Assembly (NCBI RefSeq): GCF_008630535.1
Contig: NZ_VWPH01000021.1
Coordinates: 1 to 64,000 of the forward strand
Length of the DNA: 64,000 nt
Source of the DNA: Saccharopolyspora hirsuta
Lineage (GTDB): Bacteria; Actinomycetota; Actinomycetes; Mycobacteriales; Pseudonocardiaceae
Reading direction: 5' to 3'
The notes beneath the pieces were generated by a model that was not told the DNA's origin, ran no database searches, and saw only the letters and a program-made list of their open reading frames with translations. Positions 59,021-64,000 of the stretch are shown one piece after another. Within the stretch, counting starts at the first letter, position 1, and the number at the start of each line of letters is the position of its first letter. The translations under genes were made by a program, and so were the position numbers.

Positions 59021-61714
59021 GTGTCAACGGCAGGAAGCGGGGCGAACGAGCAGGCCGTGCGCGCGGTCCTGGCTGATGGCAGTGTCGTCACTGTTCGGTC
59101 CTTGGAGCCTGGGGACCTCGTTGAGCTCGAACACCTGCACGGCGCGCTGTCCGCCGAGGACCGCTACCTCCGGTTCTTCGGCGCCCCTTCGGACACCAGC
59201 ATCAACAAGTTCCTGCGGGGACTGGTGGAGCCCAGCGGTGCGCACGTGGTGGCGCTGGGCGCGTTCGAGGGGACGCATCTGATCGGTGTCGGCCACTACG
59301 AACTCGTGCTCCCGGAGGTGGCCGAGGTGGCCTTCGTGGTCGAGCACGCCCGGCATGCGCGCGGGGTGGCCACGCTGTTGCTGGAGCATTTGGTCGCTGC
59401 GGCTCGCCAGCGCGGCGTCCGGACGTTCGTCGCTGAGGTCCTGGCGGAGAACTCGGCCATGCTCCAGGTGCTGCGGGACAGCGGCCTGCCGCACGAGGCG
59501 CACCTGGACGGCTCCAGCTACCAGGTGAAGGCCGCGCTGGACGCCGGTGAGCCGTATCAGGCGAAGGTCGGTGACCGCGAGCGGATCGCGGATGTCGCCA
59601 GCTTGCGGCGAGTGCTCAGCCCGGCCTCAGTGGCGGTCATCGGCGCCGCGCACCGGCCCTCATCGGTCGGGAACGCCGTGCTGCACAACATCGTTCACGG
59701 CGGGTACGGCGGAACAGTGCACGCTGTGAACCGCAGCGGAAGCGTGGTCCACGGTGTCTCCGCTGTGCGGTCGGTGGCCGATATCCCGGAACCTCCGGAT
59801 CTCGCGGTGCTGTGCGTGCCAGCGGAGAGCGTTCCCGCCGTCGCCGAGGAATGCGGCCGCTGCGGTGTGCGCGCGCTGGTCGTGGTGACATCGGGGATCA
59901 CCGGGCTGCCGGATGTCGCAAACGGACTGCTTGCCGCAGTGCGCCGCTGGGGAATGCGGCTGGTGGGGCCGAACTGCCTCGGGCTGGTCAACTCAGATCC
60001 GCAGGTCCGGTTGGACGCGACGTTCACCGCAGCCGGGATCCCGGCGGGTTCGGTGGGCGTGGTCACGCAGTCCGGCGGCGTGGGGATCGCCCTGCTGGAG
60101 CGCTTGGGCTCCGCCGGGCTGGGCGTGTCCACCCTGGTGTCCGCAGGGGACAAGTACGATGTGAGCGGCAATGACATGCTGCTGTGGTGGGAGCGCGACG
60201 AGCGCACCCGGATCGGTGTCCTCTACCTGGAATCCTTCGGCAATCCCCGCAAGTTCTCGTGGCTCGCGCGGCGGTTCGGCCGGTCCAAGCCCTTGGTGGT
60301 CCTGCGCAGCGGCAGCAGTCCGATCGCTCAGCGGGCCGTTCTTTCGCACACCGCGGCGACCGCGACACCCAGCAGTACCCGGGATGCCCTGCTGCGGCAG
60401 ACCGGTGCGATCGGCGTCGACGATCTGGAAGAACTCGTCGCGGTGGTCGGCCTGCTGAGCTGGCAACCGCTGCCCGCAGGGCCGCGGGTGGCGGTGGTCA
60501 GCAACGCGGGCGGGTTGGGCGTCCTTGCCGCGGACGCCTGCGCGCGGGCCGGACTGAAGTTCGCGGAATTCCCGCAGGTGCAACGAGAACTCGCGGATCT
60601 GCTGCCGGGGCAGGCCAGCGCGCGCAACCCGGTGGACACCACGGCGACCCTCGACGCGGCCACCTTCGGCGCTGCGCTCGAGATCGTTCTGCGGGATCCG
60701 GCTGTGCACGCACTCGTCGTGCCCGTCTTGCGCACCGCGATCAGCGACCCCGGTGACGCGGTCGCCGGAGCCGTGACCCGAGCCCGTGCCGCCGGGTGCG
60801 ACAAGCCCGTGCTGGTCGTGCGGCCAGGTCAGCAGGAATCGGTCCGGCCGCTGCTCGCCGGGACGTCGCAGGTCCCGGTCTTCGCTGATTCCGCGCTCGC
60901 AGCCAGAACACTGGCCGACGTCGTCGGATACGCGACCTGGCTGGCTCGGCCGAGCGGTGCGGTACCGGACCTCGGTGGTATCGACGTCGCGGCCGCGCGC
61001 GCCGCGGTGGTCGCGGCGCTCGACCGGTCGCCCGGCGGTCGGTGGTTGGAAGCCGAGGAGGTGCAGGGTCTGCTCACCTCGTTCGGTCTGTCGGTGGTGC
61101 CCACCACGCTGTGCCGCACCGAAGCCGAAGCTCTCGCCGCGTTCCGCGAACTGGGCGGCAGCGTTGCGCTCAAGGTGAGAGCGGACGGGGTTCTGCACAA
61201 AGCCCGGGCAGGTGGCGTGCTGCTCGGTGTGTCCACGGTCGCTCAGCTGCGGGCGGGGTGGGAGCGCTTGCGCGAGGGGTTCGGGGCCAGGTTCGGCGGG
61301 GTGGTGCTGCAGCCGATGGTGGAACCGGGGCGGGAATTCCTCGTCGGCGTGCTCAGCGAACCTTCGTTCGGGCCAGTGATCGTCTTCGGCATGGGAGGAA
61401 CAGACACCGATCTGATCGCCGACCGCAGTCGTCGTCTGGTCCCGCTCACAACTCGCGATGCGCGCGAGATGCTCGATGAGCTGCGGGCTGCGCCCGGACT
61501 GTTCGGACCTGACGCCGACCGAGCGCTGGACACCGGCGCGGTGGTCGACGTGCTGCTGCGAACGGCACGGCTGGCCGAGCTGGTGCCCGAGGTCGTCGAA
61601 GCCGACCTCAACCCGGTCATCGTCACCGGTAGCGGGGTGCGAATCCCGGACGCGCGGATTCGCTTGGAACCGCGCGTGCTGGGTGATCCCTTCCTCCGCG
61701 AACTAGGAGGTTGA
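59021..61714 (+). CDS. GNAT acetyltransferase fused to ADP-forming acyl-CoA synthetase (Pat-like)
   Basis: 897 residues from a GTG with GAGAGGAG upstream; the frame is open earlier but has no better start. The N-terminal GNAT domain (about 10-170; AEVAFVVEHARHARGVATLL) precedes a CoA-binding domain (PASVAVIGAAHRPSSVGNAV), a ligase domain (VGPNCLGLVNSD, VVTQSGGVGIALLERLG, LSHTAATATPSST at the phosphohistidine position) and an ATP-grasp domain (GGSVALKVRADGVLHKARAG). GNAT-first order is that of actinobacterial protein acetyltransferases of the Pat type, which silence acyl-CoA synthetases. Confidence 0.88.
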   Translation: MSTAGSGANEQAVRAVLADGSVVTVRSLEPGDLVELEHLHGALSAEDRYLRFFGAPSDTSINKFLRGLVEPSGAHVVALGAFEGTHLIGVGHYELVLPEVAEVAFVVEHARHARGVATLLLEHLVAAARQRGVRTFVAEVLAENSAMLQVLRDSGLPHEAHLDGSSYQVKAALDAGEPYQAKVGDRERIADVASLRRVLSPASVAVIGAAHRPSSVGNAVLHNIVHGGYGGTVHAVNRSGSVVHGVSAVRSVADIPEPPDLAVLCVPAESVPAVAEECGRCGVRALVVVTSGITGLPDVANGLLAAVRRWGMRLVGPNCLGLVNSDPQVRLDATFTAAGIPAGSVGVVTQSGGVGIALLERLGSAGLGVSTLVSAGDKYDVSGNDMLLWWERDERTRIGVLYLESFGNPRKFSWLARRFGRSKPLVVLRSGSSPIAQRAVLSHTAATATPSSTRDALLRQTGAIGVDDLEELVAVVGLLSWQPLPAGPRVAVVSNAGGLGVLAADACARAGLKFAEFPQVQRELADLLPGQASARNPVDTTATLDAATFGAALEIVLRDPAVHALVVPVLRTAISDPGDAVAGAVTRARAAGCDKPVLVVRPGQQESVRPLLAGTSQVPVFADSALAARTLADVVGYATWLARPSGAVPDLGGIDVAAARAAVVAALDRSPGGRWLEAEEVQGLLTSFGLSVVPTTLCRTEAEALAAFRELGGSVALKVRADGVLHKARAGGVLLGVSTVAQLRAGWERLREGFGARFGGVVLQPMVEPGREFLVGVLSEPSFGPVIVFGMGGTDTDLIADRSRRLVPLTTRDAREMLDELRAAPGLFGPDADRALDTGAVVDVLLRTARLAELVPEVVEADLNPVIVTGSGVRIPDARIRLEPRVLGDPFLRELGG

Positions 61715-61742
61715 GCTGGTGACCATCGCCCCTACCCGGCTG

Positions 61743-61756
61743 GGGACGGATGTCCG
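61743..61756. promoter_or_regulatory. DosR-box-like site GGGACGGATGTCCG
   Basis: GGGAC, four bases, GTCCG: one mismatch from GGGNC-N4-GNCCC. It lies 43 bases before the 61799 start. Confidence 0.4.
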
Positions 61757-61798
61757 ACCGTCAGGAGAGCCTCTGGAACCGAGGCGAGGAGCGAGCAC

Positions 61799-62455
61799 AT
61801 GGGTGACAGGACTGACGAGACGCGGACGCATGCCTCCGATGTCGATGCGGCGACGTGGGAGGTCACCGGGCACTCGGTGACGATCGACGACTTCGCGCCG
61901 CGCTGCGACGCCGGTGCGGTCGAGCACGTGGTGACCGATGCCCCGCCGGAGGAGATGTACCGGGCGCTGCGGAATCTGGATCTGCTCGACATCCATTCGC
62001 GGATCGCGGATTTCGCCTGGCGGATCCGGGGGTTGCCCGAGCGGATCGAACGGCACGTCCCGCCGCGGGAACCGACCAGGCTCACCTTCGACGACCTGTG
62101 CACCAGCGGCGAGTTGGTGCTGCTGGGCGAGCAGCCGGGACGGGAGGTTGTCTTCGGCGCGGTGGGGCGGTTCTGGACGCCGGTCGTGCGCATGGAGGAG
62201 GTCTCGGCCGAGGAATTCGCGCAGTACGGCAAACCCGGCCGGGGAAAGATCGTGACCGCGTTCTCGGTGCGGCCCTACGGCCGCGGCGGCAGCCTGGCGA
62301 CCTACGACGTCCGCACGACGCTCAACGATCCGATCACCCGCCGGATCTTCACCCTGTACTGGCGCACGGTGCGGCCGTTCGTCCGGGTCATCATGCGTGC
62401 CACCCTCCGCACCGCGGCGAGACGAGCGGGTCGGCCAGAAGCCGAGAGCGGATGA
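61799..62455 (+). CDS. SRPBCC-like protein
   Basis: 218 residues. It has the helix-grip pattern (APPEEMYRALRNLDLLDIHS, LTFDDLCTSGELVLLGEQPG, VVFGAVGRFWTPVVRMEEVS, SLATYDVRTTLNDPITRRIF) and an Arg-rich C-terminal tail. Polyketide-cyclase/dehydrase-like proteins of this type bind hydrophobic ligands; the ligand is unknown. A DosR-like site lies upstream and an Acg gene downstream. Confidence 0.6.
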   Translation: MGDRTDETRTHASDVDAATWEVTGHSVTIDDFAPRCDAGAVEHVVTDAPPEEMYRALRNLDLLDIHSRIADFAWRIRGLPERIERHVPPREPTRLTFDDLCTSGELVLLGEQPGREVVFGAVGRFWTPVVRMEEVSAEEFAQYGKPGRGKIVTAFSVRPYGRGGSLATYDVRTTLNDPITRRIFTLYWRTVRPFVRVIMRATLRTAARRAGRPEAESG

Positions 62456-62541
62456 CGGATTCCCTCGCGCCGCTCGGCTTCGCACCGTGCGTCGCGGGTA
62501 CCCGGGGCAGCGGAGGCGGTGAACCGAGGGGGAGTGGCGCG

Positions 62542-63537
62542 ATGTCACGAAGAACGATCCCGTCGCAGGCGACGATGCGCACGGCGCTCGCCCTGGCGTG
62601 CCGGGCCCCGTCGGTGCACAACAGCCAGCCGTGGAAGTGGAAGCTGGCCGAGCACTCGGCGCACCTGTACCTGGATCCGTCGCGGCTCCTGCCGACGATC
62701 GACCCGACCGGGCGGGAGATGGTGATCAGCTGTGGCGCGGCGCTCAACCACGCCCGCATCGCGTTCGCGGCCGAGGGCTGGCTGGCCCGGGTACACCGGT
62801 TGCCGAACCCGGCGCAGCCGGAGCACCTGGCCTCCATCGAGTTCTCCGAACTGGCCGGGGTCGACCCGCACGTGGAGACGCTGGCGGCTGCGGCGTCGGA
62901 GCGGCGCAGCGACCGGCGCCCGTTTCTGACCGACCCGGTTCCGCAGGAGGTCCTGGCACCGCTGCGGGAGGTGGCCCGGCTGGAGTCCTGCACGCTCACC
63001 TTCGCGGTGGGGGACCGGGAGCGGCGGGAGCTGGAGCTGGCGATCGAGCACGCCGGTTCGGTCCAGCGTCGGCAGCCCGAGTACCAGCAGGAACTCGCTG
63101 CTTGGGCGGGGCGGCACGCCTCCGCGGAGGGGATTCCGGCGCGCAGTCTGCCCGCCGAACACCTGCGTGGCATGCCCGAACGCGACTTCGCGCTGGTGGC
63201 GGAGGGGGAACTGCCGGTGCCGGTCCTGGACGACGGTGCTGTGCTGGCGGTGCTGTCGACTAGCGGCGACACCTTCGACGACTGGCTGACCACCGGCGAG
63301 GCGTTGAGCGCGGTGCTGCTCAGCGCAACTGAACAGCGCCTGGCGACGTGCACCTTGAGCCAGGTCGGCGAGGTCGCCGCCTCCCGCAACGAGGTCCGGG
63401 AGGCGATCCTCGGTGGGATCGGCTGGCCGCAGCTGGCCGTCCGCATCGGCTGGCCGGTGACCTACGAGTTCCCCGGACCGCTCACCCCCCGCCGCCCGCT
63501 GTCGGAAGTGGTCGAGCCGCTGTTCCCGCGGGACTGA
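62542..63537 (+). CDS. Acg-family nitroreductase-like protein
   Basis: 331 residues from the ATG at 62542 with GAGGGGGAG upstream. CRAPSVHNSQPWKWKLAEHS, VISCGAALNHARIAFAAEGW and TCTLSQVGEVAASRNEVRE place it with the Acg group, paralogous to the 51893 gene (same length). Expected to bind FMN; mycobacterial Acg lacks normal nitroreductase activity and is proposed to hold flavin in dormancy. Confidence 0.85.
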   Translation: MSRRTIPSQATMRTALALACRAPSVHNSQPWKWKLAEHSAHLYLDPSRLLPTIDPTGREMVISCGAALNHARIAFAAEGWLARVHRLPNPAQPEHLASIEFSELAGVDPHVETLAAAASERRSDRRPFLTDPVPQEVLAPLREVARLESCTLTFAVGDRERRELELAIEHAGSVQRRQPEYQQELAAWAGRHASAEGIPARSLPAEHLRGMPERDFALVAEGELPVPVLDDGAVLAVLSTSGDTFDDWLTTGEALSAVLLSATEQRLATCTLSQVGEVAASRNEVREAILGGIGWPQLAVRIGWPVTYEFPGPLTPRRPLSEVVEPLFPRD

Positions 63538-63541
63538 CGGA

Positions 63542-64000
63542 TCAGAGCCGGGTTCGGGCCGCCTCCAGCAGGATCTTTCGTTCGGCCAGGTCCACGGCCT
63601 GGCGCACGGCGGGCACCGCGTCGGCGTTGACCGAGATGGACGTGATGCCCAGCCGGACCAGGTGCTCGGCGAACGCCGGGTCGTTGGACGGCGCCTGCCC
63701 GCACAGCGATGAGTTGATGCCGGCCCGGCGAGCTGCGCCGATGATGGTGCCGATGGCGTCGAGCACCGCTGGGTCGGACTCGTCGAACAGCGGTGCGCAC
63801 ACCTCGGAGTCGCGGTCGACGCCGAGGACGAGCTGGGTGAGGTCGTTGCTGCCGATGGAGACCCCGTCGATGCCCATGCGCGCGTACTCGGGCAACCAGT
63901 GCTGCACGGAGGGCACTTCGGCCATGACCCACCGGTGCAGCCCGGTGGAGCTCCCGAGCGGGCTGCGGTCGATCTCCTCCAGGCACTTCTGCAGTTCCCA
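63542..64000 (-). CDS. ppsA: Phosphoenolpyruvate synthase, C-terminal part (cut by window end)
   Basis: The last 152 residues of a PEP-utilising enzyme TIM-barrel domain: WVMAEVPSVQHWLPEYARMG, GIDGVSIGSNDLTQLVLGVD (with the GSNDL[TY]Q motif), and SSLCGQAPSNDPAFAEHLVR, whose CGQAPSN holds the catalytic Cys. The rest lies beyond 64000. The enzyme makes PEP from pyruvate and ATP, and mycobacterial homologues are hypoxia-induced. Convergent with the Acg gene with only 4 bases between the stops. Confidence 0.88.
   Translation of the reverse strand, partial: WELQKCLEEIDRSPLGSSTGLHRWVMAEVPSVQHWLPEYARMGIDGVSIGSNDLTQLVLGVDRDSEVCAPLFDESDPAVLDAIGTIIGAARRAGINSSLCGQAPSNDPAFAEHLVRLGITSISVNADAVPAVRQAVDLAERKILLEAARTRL

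Noticed and set aside
1..64000. CRISPR arrays, tRNA, rRNA and IS transposases
   Set aside because: I looked for regular repeats, cloverleaf ends and DDE-type genes and saw none; attachment-site repeats could not be identified either.

Overview
The window is high-G+C actinobacterial DNA. WhiB regulators, an XRE-DUF5753/DUF397 pair, Acg-type nitroreductases, universal stress proteins and a MAB_1171c-like membrane protein point to the mycolata/Pseudonocardiaceae side of the phylum (a Saccharopolyspora- or Amycolatopsis-like genome is my best guess; this is inference, no marker gene is present).

Bases 1 to about 38,250 look like one integrative conjugative element entered from its integrase end. 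A tyrosine integrase (cut by the window start) and an excisionase are followed on the minus strand by a DNA methyltransferase and a methyltransferase-like partner. From a divergent regulatory region a plus-strand type IV secretion operon runs 3393-12433: sigma-region-4-like protein, pilin-like protein, TrbL-like channel, a protein of repeated short QxxLPL/QxxLF motifs, PrgI-like protein, VirB4 ATPase and a TraG/VirD4 coupling ATPase. An AT-rich cargo gene of unknown function, a replication-relaxation protein, a transglycosylase/M23 hydrolase and a double winged-helix protein follow, closed by a perfect 60-bp palindrome. Bases 17,000-24,000 carry small minus-strand accessory genes around a MoxR-type AAA+ ATPase and a metallopeptidase/von Willebrand A protein. 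From 35,848 down to 24,130 a WhiB-led minus-strand operon encodes a complete Tad (Flp) pilus: prepilin peptidase, lipoprotein, exported protein, CpaB-like, CpaE-like, CpaF, TadB, TadC, pilin-like peptide, three TadE/G-like pseudopilins, and a membrane LysM-BTAD protein. A ketosynthase-III-like protein with Ser in place of the catalytic Cys and two small secreted proteins end the element-like part.

Bases 38,300-48,900 hold regulatory and signalling genes: an operon of HELGH peptidase, MAB_1171c-like membrane protein and amidohydrolase with an XRE repressor and two matching operators; a second WhiB; an XRE-DUF5753/DUF397 pair with an inverted operator pair; an internally duplicated small protein and an XRE-TPR regulator.

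Bases 48,900-51,800 are a decayed junction: a DUF3558/PPE-like composite on the minus strand meets a 5'-truncated V-type ATPase subunit B on the plus strand, followed by a frameshifted subunit D.

Bases 51,890-64,000 resemble a dormancy/hypoxia island of the mycobacterial DosR kind: two Acg nitroreductases, a two-domain universal stress protein, DUF3040 and DUF1876 proteins, a GH65 phosphorylase with a fused beta-phosphoglucomutase/trehalose-6-phosphatase, a GNAT/acyl-CoA synthetase (Pat-like) and the C-terminal end of phosphoenolpyruvate synthase. Three sites resembling GGGNC-N4-GNCCC lie upstream of genes here. I saw no rRNA, tRNA, CRISPR array or IS transposase.
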